From NCBI GenBank assembly GCA_050084985.1, contig JBITNC010000001.1, positions 124,062,001-124,126,000 of the forward strand: a DNA stretch of 64,000 bases, in the 5' to 3' direction. Within the stretch, counting starts at the first letter, position 1; each line of letters starts with the position of its first letter. The stretch comes from Nageia nagi (Eukaryota > Pinophyta). The notes under the pieces were generated by a model. It was not told where the DNA came from, did not search any database, and saw only the letters and a list, made by a program, of their open reading frames with translations. Of the stretch, positions 13,795 to 27,300 are shown piece by piece. The translations under genes and the position numbers were made by a program.

Positions 13795-14195
13795 GATTTA
13801 GTTTTTGCAAGTAGTTGTAAATCTTAGTGCATTGTATAGAGGTAGATTGTTATCTACTCCAACATTAATTTTCCAAGAATTTTATTCCCCTCATATAAAT
13901 TGGAGGAAAAAATATTGTAAAGGTCCTCCCTTGAGTTTTTTATTTTACACTTTTTGTAATGGAATCAAACAATTTTAATTCAACTTGGTTTCCCTTCACT
14001 TACATTATGGCTATTAATGTTTTAACACTAGTATTCTTAACTCTAGAGGTCTATGGGTTTATGAAATATGGGATTGACCTTGAATGAAAGGCCATTATGG
14101 ATGATTATTTCTTTATCATGACATATTATGCATGTCATCCTTTGGATTACATTCTTCTTGATGGTTATAGGTAGAGTGTTGAATCATTTTCCCAT
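13795..14195. repeat. Direct repeat B, copy 1 (about 400 bp)
   Basis: Matches 17524-17932 over its whole length, including AAGTAGTTGTAAATCTTA, ATATTGTAAAGGTCCT, TTGTAATGGAAT and GTGTTGAATCATTTTCCC. This copy continues to the right for at least a further 250 bp. Copy 2 is cut off exactly where the outer gypsy LTR starts, so the repeat was there first. A 101-codon hydrophobic frame (14128-14433) overlaps it but is not preserved in copy 2. Confidence 0.8.
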
Positions 14196-17100
14196 CCCTT
14201 TCTTTTGGTCATTGGTCACACTACTCTACTTTTGGTATGGCATTTCACATGAAACTGAGGCATTTAATCCTATTTTACCTCTTTGTTCTTCCATTTCTTT
14301 ATTCTTATCACTTCAACAACATAGAGTGCTTACATTCATAATCCTTATGGTCATTTCCCTTTCAACAATTTTTGATCTTTTTCGTGTACCCTATACATTC
14401 TTACTTCTTATTATTTCACTTTCTTTTTTGTAATTTTGACCTTAAAAAAAAGGCTGTCCATGTCAAGTGGGGCAAGAGTTAGCTTGTATCTAGAGGTTGG
14501 GAATTCATTCTCCATCCAATGCTTAGTCAATGTGATGCATCCTAGCACATGGTTACATTACATTGGTTAATAATTTTTAAGCACACTTAGTGGGACCCAA
14601 ACATTGTACTTCATAGGTTAAACGATTGAGAAGCCAACATTATGATAGATGGTAAACATATTCATCTATGAGAAGTAGAAGCATGTGATAGTTATTCATG
14701 TTTATTATTTTCTAGAAGTTAAAGACCAAATATTAGAAGTAGATGGATCCCTATCCTCATTAAAGGTGCATCTAGAAAATTTCTACTTGTATATTGGTTA
14801 GACTCAAGTGTAAGTACAATAGAATATCATACTATGTCACATCATTTATACAATATTTTCCTATAGTATAATTAGGTTAATGTCTGGTGTCTTTTACCCT
14901 ATGTGATAAAGGATAGTAGTATGGAATCTCTAGTTTGTATGTTGTAGGGAGACAACATCATTTTGAAAAGTATAATTACTATAAGTAACTTCAAATATAA
15001 CTATGTGATATTATGCATGTAAGTCATAAGATTATACATAGTCAAATAGATAAGTATGTATAGGATCATGTGTACTTATGTTATCCAGAGTTCCTATCAT
15101 AGGTTTATTCCATAAAGATTAACTTTGGGCTGATTTTTTGCATGTAAAATTTGTTTGAAGGAGATCTCACCAAATATAGAGTTTATTACATGTCAACTAA
15201 ATCAACTTGCATAAAATATGTGATACAAAGTGCATTTATGCCTATAAAAGATAATATCTCTATGGAAAAAGAAAACTAATATGAAGATAAGATGGAGAGA
15301 TAAGAGATTGGTATCTTAGGAAGATTGAATAAGGGCATTCCTTAGTCTAATGTCCATGTAAATTGGGATATTATATCTCCCTCATGCCATAATTATATAT
15401 TGTTATTCCTGCATATGTCACCACACCTAATCCTATCTCCCTTCACCATCATGATCCTTACCACCAATCATCCACACCATACCTTCATCCATTCACTATA
15501 GACCATCCATAGTGTTTTCTATTTCTCTTAATTCCATTTATATATTTCTAAAGAAGTTAAGTTTCTTCTATAATTGGCTATTTCAACCCTTCCTTCTTCT
15601 CCATACCCATATCACTTTGGTTTACATGGACTAAGGATTATCTCTTGAAATATCATGAGATACTAAGACAAAGCTTGCTATGGAAAAAGATGCAAGTTAC
15701 CATCTAACTACAATATTAACAAGTAAAATGAGACTCCTAGAAATGGAAAATCTCTTCATGTATATATTTTTGTGTCTACATAGTTGAGAGAGAAAGAGCA
15801 TGTAGATGTCATAAGACTTAATATGATCATGATTCAATATCACTAGCAATATGATCTTCTATACTCATTTTTTATCCTTCTCTTACATCTATCAGATATG
15901 TCACCATAAAATGGACATATTTGGTATAGTATACCAACCTTCTCATCTTCATCCACCACCATACTTTCTTCCCCCACATCATCCACATTGGAAAACATAC
16001 TAAGAAATTGAATTAGAAGTATGCTAAGGGGATTTCAAAAATAATCATTTGCATCCCAATTCCCCCTCTCCTAGATGTTGTGATTCTTTCCCAAAGAAAG
16101 CTATCTTTAGAGATGAGATCTTCAAAAAATAATTTTTTGGGCTCATTTTAGATAGAATGGATTCATTTTTTGGGTAAAATATGTATCAAGTTTTTGGATC
16201 ATACCTTATTTTTCTCCATCTCATCAACCCGTACCAAGTTCTAGTTTAGATGCTTTGATAGCATGTTTCTTTATCTAGAGTGAATGAAGGGGCCCTTTTT
16301 AAGGCAAGAAATTTTGTTATCATTTATATTTTTGTAAATAATATTATGTACAAAGTACCATTTTTAAATAAGAGGCTTCAACAGCTCATCCACCAAAGGT
16401 ACATGTACTAAGCATAATACTTGTATCTTTCATAATGTTATGTGCTAACCTATTATATAGAAGAGAACAAGTCAATATAGGAGATAGCAAATGGTGAGAG
16501 ATAACAAGTAGGCCTTCATCTTCAACACCTAAGAATATCATAAGAAAAAATTAATGGCTTATTTAACTAGCTATTTTCAAGGCCTAGCATCATCACGATC
16601 TCTACGATCAATGGGTGATCTTATGGATTGGATCATAATTCAATATACAATATCAATGAATAGGAAAAGAGCTCAATATTTCCTTTAAATATATGAACTA
16701 CAAATTATCATGAGATGACAGCATCATGGGCCTAATATATAATGGGTAATCCAACCTGATTCACTATACTATGCACCATGAGAAGCATTTTTGAATGAGA
16801 AAACACCTAGGTATACCTATAATAGGGTCTCTAACCCTCAAGTATTTTCCAATGTATTGATATCATCATATCTCCATGTAGCAATAAGATTTCATTGACC
16901 AAATATACATAGCCCAATCCATACATGTACTAGATGCTCTTTGAAGCATTAAGATATTTTTATAGATGATATCATCTATTGTACACCCTTCATTTTAGTT
17001 CTAGCAATTATGCATTTCAAATTAAACATAGATGCAATAAATAATCTAAAAAATATTTCAATTTATGGAGGTTGATCCAAAACTTCAAACTATGTATACC

Positions 17101-17523
17101 CACTTTCTTAATAGGATTGAATGTTCAAATATTTTAACTTAAAGAAATTATAACCTTAGAGAGAGGGATACCTTCTACCCACTACATACTTGGTTCCTTG
17201 GAAGTTGAAATAATCATAGTAAACCTTTCATAGAAGCATGATTCATTACATATAATCAGTCAAAGATTTTAAAACTTCAAGACAAAATGATGAGGATCAA
17301 TAAAAATAAAATATAAATGTTATAAAATTATTACATATGCTTTTAGAAGCCAAAAATGTAGGATCCCTTTACCAACCATATTTAATCCATAAGCATGGTA
17401 TCCATGTAATGATAATGTCTTCTTTCATAGTTAGCAGTTGTATCATTAAGAGGCATGATCTCAATGTAAAATTAGATTAGCATTTATTTCCTTTGTAATG
17501 ATTAGTTTGTAGTAATATAGCCT
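14196..17523. other. Anonymous sequence between the two copies of direct repeat B
   Basis: No frame of useful length, no retroelement motif and no internal repeat that I could see. If repeat B copies are LTRs of a very old element this would be its interior, but no coding trace supports that. Confidence 0.4.
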
Positions 17524-17932
17524 AGGTACTTAGTTTCTACAAGTAGTTGTAAATCTTAATGCATATCATAGAGGTAGATTATTATCAACTCCAATACTGG
17601 TATTTCAAGAACATAACTCCCCCTACAATAAATTGGAGTACAACAATATTGTAAAGGTCCTTCCTTGAGAATTTTATCTTATATTCTTTGTAATGGAATT
17701 AATTACTAATTTTAATTCAACTATATTTCCCTTCACATAGGTTATGGTTGTTAGTGTTTTAACTTTGGTATTCTTAACAATGAAGGTATTTAGGTTTGTG
17801 GAATATAGGATTAACCCTAAGAGAAAGGTCATAATGTGTGGCTATGTTTGGGTCATGAAACCATGTGTGTATCATCCTTTGGATTGATATCCTCTTGGTG
17901 GTTATATGTGGAGTGTTGAATCATTTTCCCTT
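17524..17932. repeat. Direct repeat B, copy 2, interrupted by the outer LTR
   Basis: Same orientation as 13795-14195. It stops at TTTTCCCTT, directly before the TG of the outer gypsy-type LTR. This breakpoint fixes the left end of that LTR at 17,933 independently of the LTR comparison. Confidence 0.8.
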
Positions 17933-18656
17933 TGTAATGACCCACCTGAACACTCTTGTTGATACCTTGATGACCTCAAAAGATTTAAATTAAATTTCAA
18001 AATAATTTACAATGTGAAATGGATTATGAATGGTTTATTGCATTATTTGTGTTGATTTGATGTTGGCTTTGAGGTAATTGTGACATAGGTAACATGTTGA
18101 CCAATGTAGCTATCAGGATGGAGACCTCAAGGAACCAAAGATGAGTTGGTTGTAGGGAATGGATTGGTAAGAGTGAGGAAATAATTGGTATTGAATTACT
18201 GATAGCCATAAGGAATCTTATAGATAATGTAGATGCATATCACCATTATCATGCATTATTTTTTATTTCAATGATGTATGTGTGCATATAAACTAAAGAT
18301 TTACCTTAAAGGATGGATGATCATTGCAGGTAAATATGATCTTTAAAAATAAATAATGTGTATTTGAAAATTACTTGATTATTTTCAAATGATGGAAGGA
18401 ATATTCCAATGGTTCAAATTTGAGTTTTTCACTAAGAAAATTTAATAGATGTAGGTGAAAATAAAATTAGCATTTGAAAGAATCATTTATCTTATTTTGT
18501 TAGTTGAAAGTTATCTTGGAATCTTATGGCAATAATTAAAAAGAAAACACCCCACACAATATTTTTCATGTGTTAGGTGCATGAAATTATTAGAAAAGTT
18601 TTGTATCCTATTATGATGAGTCCAAAGTACTTTGGGAGGATATAACATCTACAAAT
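17933..18656 (+). mobile_element. Outer gypsy-type element, left LTR (part 1, split by copia)
   Basis: Begins TGTAATGACCCACC and matches 44,782-45,527 throughout, for example GGTTTATTGCAT, GAGGTAATTGTGACATAGGTAAC, CACCATTATCATGCATTATTTTT and CCAAAGTACTTTGGGAGGATATAA. It breaks at 18,656 where the copia element starts. The LTR resumes at 24,281 (AAAATTATTGACACCTACCA), a match to the uninterrupted right copy. TG start and partner orientation support an LTR. Its true right end is unclear because the right copy stops at 45,527. Confidence 0.75.
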
Positions 18657-18956
18657 TGTTAGAGTATTATTTTATTTATTACCTAGTTAGATATATAGGT
18701 TGATATTATCTTAAGTTCAATATTAGGTGTTCTTAGTTGTCATATTTATTGGGTTGTTTTAATCTGATGGTCAATATTGTTTTGATCATGTGGTCATTTT
18801 TCATTTCATTTGCAACTTAAGCAAGGTGTACCTTATGTATAATTAATCCATTATTTTATTCATTGTGAGTAATGTTTTATGCTCTTGTGATATTCTTTTG
18901 ACTATTGCATCTTGGGTGAGGAACTTAATTTTTCTCTCTCCTTTCATAGTATTAGA
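18657..18956 (+). repeat. copia 5' LTR
   Basis: Starts TGTTAGAGTATTATTTTATT and ends CTCCTTTCA, matching the copy at 23,988. It carries the promoter and RNA-end signals of the element; TATGTATAATTAAT (about 18,834-18,847) is a possible TATA-type sequence. Confidence 0.9.
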
Positions 18957-18968
18957 GCAAGTTAAGTT
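18957..18968 (+). other. copia primer-binding site (initiator Met-tRNA type)
   Basis: TAGTATTAGAGC directly follows the LTR. The usual plant copia site is TGGTATCAGAGC. The two differences are G-to-A and C-to-T, consistent with deamination decay. It would prime minus-strand DNA synthesis. Confidence 0.75.
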
Positions 18969-19826
18969 TTGTAAAGATATTCTTGATTCTTTACTTGTGT
19001 TCTAGTGGCACCCACAACCTTCATTTTCTATGTATTTTCTATGTAGTGTGTCATGCTTGGTGGATCATCTCCCTACATTGGTGTCTCATAGCATTTCAAC
19101 TCTAGGGATTTATTGGCAAAATTCCATTTTATAGGTTTTTTGCCTTCTCCTTTGTGATATCTTATGTCCTCTCCATTGATGTTTCTCCATTGCATTATTT
19201 ACGAGCTTCCTTGGTTAGGGAGTCACCTCACTCATGGTGCTCTTTTTTCTCCCTCATCATAGAGATTTTGGACATCATTTACCCTCATATTCATCGAGTC
19301 TACTTGTAGATCCCTTGGTGGCTTATTGTTGGCATGAATTTCATTTCATGGACAACACTTTTTTTTAGCTCAAAAATGCCACAAGGTAGTAGGCATATTT
19401 TTATATTATTTTTTTTTATCAATTTTAAATTATATGACTAGATCTAGATACCCTTTTTGAGCTAATCAACTTTTTGTTTTTGTATAACTTGAATTCGAGC
19501 TTATTTGGGGAAGTTATGAGATTTTGAAGATATGAATTTCAATTTACTTTGGTCGCTCATTATTTTATAGAGTTGGAATTTTTTAAATTTTGGCAATTTT
19601 TTATCAAGTGGATGCATTTTTTATTTTTGCCAAAATTGTAAATGGGAGGAGAAATATTTGCAAAATTGGCATTTTTAAAATTTTGCCATTATTATAAAAT
19701 TTCAGAGGGGATCTAGCAAATTTTTTACTTTTTTGTAAAACAAAGTGTGAATAAAAAGCTCTTTTGGGGGGGCGATAGTGTTGGTGCAAATTTAGTGCAC
19801 CCCTTGTGGTCATTTTTTGTTTTGAG
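18969..19826 (+). other. copia untranslated leader
   Basis: Non-coding, T-rich 860-bp leader between the primer site and the gag ATG. A minus-strand 88-codon frame here (19,604-19,870) has no support. Confidence 0.6.
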
Positions 19827-20640
19827 ATGGAGTCCACTTCTACTTCTAAATTTAAAATGGAACCACTCACACCACATAACTATCATATTTGGAAACCTTG
19901 AATGTTAACTTTGCTTGCACAAAGAGGTTTCAACATGGTAGTAAAAGAATAAAAATTCACTTTTAAGGGAGATTTTGAAAGTTGGTATTTTTCTAAATCA
20001 CAATGAGAAGCATGGGGCCTAATTAAGGTTAATGTCAGTGAAAGTCTATTATTCCATCTTCATAGTACTTCCTTACCTTATAGCTATGCAAATTGAAACC
20101 CAACTCATAGTTTTATCACTAGATGACTTTCCCATAATTGTAGACTTTCTCACTAAATTTAAGGAGTTGTTCACACAATTGAAGGGTAGTGGTAAAAATA
20201 AGGAAGAGAAAGAATGTATTTTTTTATTTTGACAAAGTTTAAAAGGTCCTTTTCATGTACTTGCTTCCACCTTATTTTCTATTATGGATGCTTTAGCAGA
20301 CAAATTTACAATGCCTAGTTTGGAAGAATTTTATGAGTATCTCAAGAGGGAAGAAGAAAAAATTTCCACTCTTAAGGTGACATCATATTCATCGAAGGTA
20401 CTTTATGCCTCATCATCTAAAGGCAAGGGCAAGGCCAAGCATAAGCCTCACACCACTCATTCAAAACAAACTCCCTCTCCTAAACATTCTAAACCTAATA
20501 GAAATAAACCCAATATGATGTCACTTATGATTTTTGTGGCACACATGGACACCCTTCAAAAAAGTGTTCCAAGAAAATTCATGCATTAGAAAAAGCCATA
20601 AAAAAGCATAAGATTTTCATTTCAAATGAGGCACCCAAAA
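19827..20640 (+). pseudogene. gag: copia Gag pseudogene
   Basis: The ATG at 19,827-19,829 is followed in frame by MEPLTPHNYHIWKP (from 19,857), the typical N-terminus of plant copia Gag (DUF4219/UBN2-type). A later segment (about 20,284-20,400) is the LEEFYEYLKREEEK helix. A Ser/Lys/His/Pro-rich linker leads to a CCHC knuckle at about 20,526-20,570, YDFCGTHGHPSKKC, whose first Cys is now Tyr. Gag would package the element RNA. There are several stops and at least two frameshifts. Family assignment is secure; the exact Gag/pol boundary is inferred. Confidence 0.85.
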
Positions 20641-23600
20641 ATGATCCTAAGGAATAGGGTAGAGCATTGAATGTTTAGGGAAAATTAGATTATGCCTCAA
20701 AAAAATGGGTTATGGATTGATGAGCTACTCATCACATGACATCTTCAAAAAACTCATTTGCTTTTCTTACTTCCAATTCTATCTCTCAAATTGAGTTTGA
20801 TTATTCTTCCTTCATTTTAGTCAATGGAAAGGGGGATATTCTTTTTGATGGGGGATGCATCAATGATGTACTCTATGTTCCTTAGATCATCATCAACTTG
20901 ATTTTAGTATATCAGATTTGTCATTCTGGTACAAGGAGGATTATTTCATTCACTCCACAAGGATTTGAAATTCATAATTTAATAAAGCCACATATACTCA
21001 TTACATAGGGTAATACTAATCATACTTTTATATTCTACTACTTTGAGAGCTTTGATGATTTCATTATTCCTACAAAATTGGTTGCTCATGTAGATTTGAT
21101 AAGTAAACTTTGGCATAAGAGGTTTGGCCCCTCAACTACCAATATTTACAACAACTTCATACTCATGATATGGTTATCAAATTACCAAAGCTATCTTGTA
21201 TTTATGGTGTTTATTCATGATGTGCTCTTGAAAACCAACATCGATACCCTTTTCCTTCAAGTAGAGCTCATCATACTTCAGCACCCTTGGAGTTAGTACA
21301 TAGTGACCTAATGACCTTTCCCAATGGATTCTTTACAGGAGCTTAATATGCATTCACATTTATTGATGATTCCTCAAGATGTACTTGGGTACATTTCATC
21401 AAGTACAAGAGTGTAGTGTTTTCTCACTTAAAGGTTTTCAAAGCCTTGTTTGATAATTAATCTTCCACATGCATCAAGAAGATTCATAATGATAATGGGG
21501 GGAATACTTTAACAATGAATTTTTAGACTTTCTTATGGCTCATGGTATTATACATCATCACTCAGTGCCACACACTCTATAATATAATGGAGTGGTAGAG
21601 AGAAATAATAGGACATTAAAGGAAATGGTCAATAGTATGATGCATTCACATGATCTCCCACCTATCTACTAGGAAGAGGTAGTTAATTATACAAACTATA
21701 TTTAGAATCACACACCACATCAAGCACTTTAAGATATGACTCTTGAATAGGCTTAGATTGGGAACAAGCCAAATGTTTCTCACTTTAGGATCTTTGGTAA
21801 TCATTCTTGGGCATATATTCCAAATTCATAGGTTAAGGCTTTGCATAAGATGAGTAGGCCACTCATTTTTGTTGGCTATTGTGATGATATCAAGGCATAT
21901 CATTTACTAGATCCTACCACTTATGATGTGTTTTTTAAGAAGGATGTTCAATTTGATGAGCATATTTTTTATGCTCCCTCTTTTTCTTCCACTTTGGATA
22001 ACTCACATGATGAATTACCTACTCCAATTATTGATGTGGATGATACCCATATCATTTTTGCCTCTTCTATAGATGTTGTTCCTCCTTCACATGTTTTGAC
22101 TCCTCCTACTACTACACCTCCTTCTCCTCCTCCTCCTCCTCCCTTACCTAGATGGGTTTAGTTGACACTTGAGGATGCAACACCATACATTGAGTATCTA
22201 CCTCCCTCTTATCATTATTCTATTGGTTTTGGACTGGTTGGTTAGGTAGTTTGTAGTGACCTATAGACATTCTCCCAAGCTTATGGACATCCAAAGTGGG
22301 ATGATTCTATAGTGGTGGAGTATTAATATTTGATGAGGAATGATACATGGGAGATTGTATCCCTTTCTCCAAGAAGAAAGTTGGTTCAATGTAAATAGGT
22401 GTATCAGATCAAGTATGCAGTTGATGATTCTATGGATAAGCACAAGGCATGACTTGTGGCTAAGGGATTTTCCTAGGTAGAGGGGATTGATTATTTAGAG
22501 ACCTTTGTCCCTATGGTCAATATGGAATTAGTTCACCTTGCTCTTGGTCTAGTTGCATCTTAGAGATGGTTTTTTTTATCAAATGTATGTAAAGAGTGCC
22601 TTCTTGAATGGATACTTGTAAGAAGAGATTTACATGGAGTAGCCCACTATATTTATGTAATATTTTTTACTTATTTTTAGGCCTATGAAATCTCTCTATT
22701 GCCTTAAATAAGCACCTTGAGCATGGTATGAGAAGATGGAAACTTTTCTTCTCTCTACTAGATTTTTATAGTGTCAATCAAACCCTACTATATACATTTG
22801 GAGAGATAGTGATCACATCACTATTCTTGTATTATATGTTGATGATATTATTCTCATAGCAAGCTCCACATCTCACATATAGATTGTACAATAGTCTCTT
22901 TATACTCATTTTAAGATGACAAACCATGGACTTGCCCATTATTTTCTTGAATTTTAGGTGACAGTCAAATTTAGGTATTTCTCTCTCTTACCAAAAGTAT
23001 TCCTTGGATCTTCTTGAGTAGTTTTAGATGGCTGACTGCAAGCCATCTCCTACACCTTTTCAAAGTGGGTTGACCCTTACTTACTCTCATACTATACCAC
23101 TATGTGATCCTACTTTATATTGACATTTGGTTAGGAGTCTGTTATACCTCATCCATACTTGATCTAATATCTCATATTAGTTGGGCTCATTTCCAAGTTT
23201 GGTCTTTCCCCTCATGAGTCCCATTGGTAGGTACCCAAGAGGATTCTTTGCTAAGTGATGGGTACTATATAATACAATCTACATTATACAAGAGATGATA
23301 TACTATTGATTGGATATACTAATTCTAATCAGGCTAGTTCCTTTGATGATTATCGATCTACTTATGTTTACATATGTTATCTTGGTACTTCTCCAATAGC
23401 ATGGTCATTCAAGAAGTAGTAGTTTAATGCACTATCATAAACTAAGGCTAAGTACAATGCAATAGTCCATGTGATTCAAGAGGCTTTATGAATTCAATAG
23501 TTGATGAAGGAGTTTCACTTTTCCCAAGATCAAGCTACTATTCTTTTATGTGATAGTCAAAGCTTAATTCATATTTTGCATAATCCAATTGAGAATCAAT

Positions 23601-23758
23601 GCACAAAGCAAATTAATTTGCATGTGCATTTCATCCCACAACACATCTAGGATCACATCCTTGGATTGGAATACATTCCTACAGAGTAGTAGATCATAGA
23701 TATCTTCATGAAATCCTTTTCTACAACACACCTTCTTCAGTTGTGTGGCTTGGGGTGA
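20641..23758 (+). pseudogene. pol: copia Pol pseudogene: protease, integrase, RT, RNase H
   Basis: Protease: WVMD..ATHHMTSS at about 20,708-20,755, with the expected DSG Ser and Gly codons lost. Integrase: a Lys/His-rich pre-domain (about 21,090), then FIDDSSR (first Asp), HNDNGG (second Asp, about 21,487) and GVVERNNRTLKEM (Glu, about 21,591). A Thr/Pro linker with a long Pro run (about 22,090-22,160) separates integrase from RT. RT: VEGIDYLETFVP, then LYVDD at 22,834-22,845. RNase H: PIAWSFKK to LLCDSQSLIHI, ending near LLQLCGLG. The order PR-INT-RT-RH is diagnostic for Ty1/copia. Decay includes CAG-to-TAG, CAA-to-TAA and CGA-to-TGA stops plus frameshifts. All catalytic parts are recognisable but it cannot be translated. 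Confidence 0.92.
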
Positions 23759-23987
23759 AAAAAGTTATCCTTGGGGGTGTTAATGAGGACACCTTCCTTT
23801 CTTTTTTTTTTGTTTCCACTTCTATAAGATGGTTTTTTCCCATGTGATTTTTCATCATCTATAAAAGAGACTTTTTTTATGTCTGTGTATTGGCCACTTT
23901 GTACATGAGTACCTTATCAGGTCTAGTTTTTGAGACTCATTTTTTCTTAGCTATCTACACTCCTACCTAGTATCACTTAAGGTGGTT

Positions 23988-24280
23988 TGTTAGAGTATTA
24001 TTTTATTTATTACCTAGTTAGGTATCTAGGTTGATATTATCTTAAGTTCACTACTAGGTGTGTTTAGCTATCATCTTTATTAGGTTATTTTAATTTGATG
24101 CTCAATATTATTTTGATCATGTGGTCATTATTCATTTCACTTGCTACTTAAGTAAGTTGTATCTTATGTATATAATTAATACATTATGTTATTCATTATA
24201 AGTAATCTTTTATGCTTTTGTGATATTCTTTTGGCACTTGCATTTTTGGTGAGGAAATTAATTTTTCCTCTCTCCTTTCA
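23988..24280 (+). repeat. copia 3' LTR
   Basis: Pairs with 18,657-18,956 from TGTTAGAGTATT to CTCTCCTTTCA, with numerous substitutions, so the insertion is old. The purine tract expected just before it is only weakly visible as TTAAGGTGGTT. The interval 23,759-23,987 between pol and the LTR is a short non-coding 3' region. Confidence 0.9.
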
Positions 24281-24305
24281 TAAATAAAATTATTGACACC
24301 TACCA
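24281..24305 (+). mobile_element. Outer gypsy-type element, left LTR (part 2)
   Basis: TAAATAAAATTATTGACACC followed by TACCA matches 45,508-45,527, restoring alignment with the right LTR after the copia insertion. Beyond 24,305 the right copy diverges. An ACTATAAATACTTTAGG sequence at about 24,381-24,398 resembles an LTR TATA box, so the LTR may run further here and the right copy may be truncated. Confidence 0.65.
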
Positions 24306-27300
24306 TAAAAAAATAAAATGCCTACACCTCCCAAAAAAAATAAATGAGTTGGATGAATAGTCCCACTCTTGGAGCTACTATATCAAAAATTCAACTATAA
24401 ATACTTTAGGATCCTTAAGGGAAAGGGATCTCTCTCTCTCCATTATTTTCTTTGGAATGCATGAGAAAAGGAGTCCTCCCTTCTCAATTGACCAATATGA
24501 ATATCCAAGTGCTCTCTTTCTTGATTTTAGTAACTAGTTGCTAAAACCTTACTTTAAGTAATGGATGTAAACCCTTATATGTTACAAATCTAAGTTTAAT
24601 TTTGAAGAATGCTATTAATTTACATTTTATTATCATTATTTATAGAGGATGGAGGCATGTGAATATGTTGGTACTATTTTTTTTTCATACTATTGAGCTT
24701 ACATTACTACCATTTTAAAACAATAGTACTTTGATTTATTTAATATGAAGATCAAGGTGCTATATCAACTTTTGTGTGTGTTTTATAAGTTTCTTGTAGA
24801 GTGATTATCATGGGTGGGCTTGAGACCTGATAGAAATAGGTAGTATATCTCTTTATTTAGTTGTTTTCCCCTCTCTTGTAAGTTTGGTTGGAGATTTAAT
24901 CACTTTATGGGGAGTAAATGCACTCCCTACAAAGAAATATCATTGGAATAACTTCAAATTTGTCAATTAAACTTCTCCCTTCAAAATATTGTAGATATTG
25001 ATTATTTTGCTTTCTTATGAGCAATGCAATTCTATAAAGAGTAGATGAAATTATATTGAATATGCCTATGATACTAAATTAAATAAGACATTCTCTCAAA
25101 CAAATAAATGGATCTCCCAATGTGGCCTTTTTTCCACATTTTATGCTCACTATACTACATTTTGATTAAGCAATTTATCAAGCCATTTCATGCAATTTCA
25201 AGCATGTCTATTCTATTGCTATGGAACATAGTAAATTTGGATTCCATAAGGCAATTAACAATAACTTTTTTTAGGGTGTTCATTTTATTTATAAATGTTG
25301 TTATTGCATTACACAAGAATGATATTTGATGAGGCACCTTGCCAAACATTACATAGGTCCTCTCAATATATTTTTTAGCCAACACCCATTTTGATTAATT
25401 CTATTTTGATTGGGGCATTTTGTCAAATAACTTAGAGTTCATAAATGTATCTACTTTATTCCCTTAGATTGCACTTGAGGGGTATTTTGTCAAACAATTC
25501 ATAAAATCCTTTTAAAAATATCTACCCCTTTGGTTGTCATTCAATGCCCATTTTGTTTATATTATATGATAAATTACTTACAAGGGCTATAGATTTTGAT
25601 GGGCATTTCTATGCACTCTTAATTGCAATCCCAATGTGTTATCTTGTTTAACAATTCATGGTCCCTCTATAGAAATTATTTTGGGCATTTACTATGCTTA
25701 TTACTATCAAGAAATTTGTATTTTGATGATGCAATTTTTCAAATAGATTTCACCCCCTTTATCGATGCATAACATGTATTGCACTACACCTTTGAGATTA
25801 CATTCAATGAGGCATTTTGTCAAATAATTCATGGTTCCTTTTTATGTGCTCTTAGTCATGCCCTGCATTAAGTGAAAGCTTGTTGAGGTAATTTATCAAA
25901 TAATTCACTGCCCCTTTTAAGGCCCCCACTATGGCATCCAAAGTATCCATAATATTTCATTTAATGAGGCATTTTATTGACAAATTCATTAACCCATATA
26001 ACATGATCATTGTGTTCATCTTCTATGATTACCACTATGTATTAGACTCTTTTTTTAATTAAGCATTTTGTTAAAAATTTCTAAATTTTATCAACATTTT
26101 GGTATTTGTATTATCAAGATACTATACTATGATATGGTACTCTTTTATAGCCCCTAAACCAAACCATTTCCAACATTATAGGCTTTTCTTTGAGTAGTAA
26201 TAATAAATCTTAAAGAATATGACTAATGCAAGACACTCATTGTAATTAGTTAAAAATAATTAGAGATTGAGAGAGGCAAGCAATACATAGATTGGAGGTT
26301 ACATTAAATCATGAAATGAATAGTTAAAGAAACAAGTAGGTATTCCTTCAAGGACCATATGGAAAGGATCCATTAAAATTGTAAGATAAGCCTTGAACAC
26401 ACTAGGAGTACCAAATTCAATAAAGACATTTGTTCCTTAATAAGTGAGACTTAGATTCCCATACTAGCTACAAGGGATAATAATGCAAAAATTATACTCT
26501 CTTCTCTCCATGAGTAACTAAGTAATGTAAAAGTGTGCATTATATTTAAGGTTTCCATATCCTTATTGGAATGAATATCATTAATTCCATAATAAAATGG
26601 AATACATTATTGAGTATATACAAATAGTAAAGTGATGGAATGGTGTATTATTTCACTTACCTTTGTAAAAAAAAGTAGAGATGGATATTAAAATAGAGGA
26701 AATTGATATATTGATCTCTTTTTGTATTTACATTTATAAGATGTGATAACATTAGAATGTGTGTAATAGAATGAAAGATTATACTTCTTTTTGTGAGAGA
26801 TATTGTTGGACTCCTTGATCAATGAAGATAGGTAGTTTTTGAAAAGACCTTGAACCTATGCATATCAAAAATGGAATGTTGTTTGGAATAAAATTATTGG
26901 ATATTTTGATTAATGGTTTGAATGAGATAATGCAAGTAGAAAGTTATTGGTCCCCATGATCAAAGATGATAGGTAGTCTCTAACAAGACATAAAATCTAT
27001 TGAGATCAAACTAAAGTAATCTTAGAATAATTTGTATGCTATGTTTGCATCTAGGATAGGATGCATTTCATAAATCAAAAAAGAGTTTTCCTGATCTTCA
27101 TAAGCTCTAGATAAATCCTAATACTTAAAATCATATCACCTCTCTAATGGAGGCATGCTTAAGGACAATAGCATATGGATGGAGACTCATCAAAGGATGA
27201 GGATGGTGATGAAGAACCCCTTTCAAAGTGGATATTGCTATAGGTCTAATCCCAAATTGACATGTCATTTATGAAGGAATAATTAATTGTGGATATTAAC

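Larger units (their letters stand above)
18657..24280 (+). mobile_element. Ty1/copia LTR retrotransposon, complete but dead
   Basis: A 5.6-kb element with roughly 300-bp LTRs (18,657-18,956 and 23,988-24,280), a degraded initiator-Met-tRNA primer site, and gag, protease, integrase, RT and RNase H in copia order on the plus strand. Flanking bases are CAAAT on the left and TAAAT on the right, consistent with a 5-bp target duplication with one C-to-T change. The target is the outer gypsy LTR, whose empty counterpart is at about 45,503-45,520. Many stops and frameshifts make it non-functional. Confidence 0.93.

Noticed and set aside
14128-14433. 101-residue hydrophobic plus-strand ORF resembling a membrane protein
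   Set aside because: It comes from a T-rich part of direct repeat B. The second copy (17,524-17,932) does not preserve the frame.
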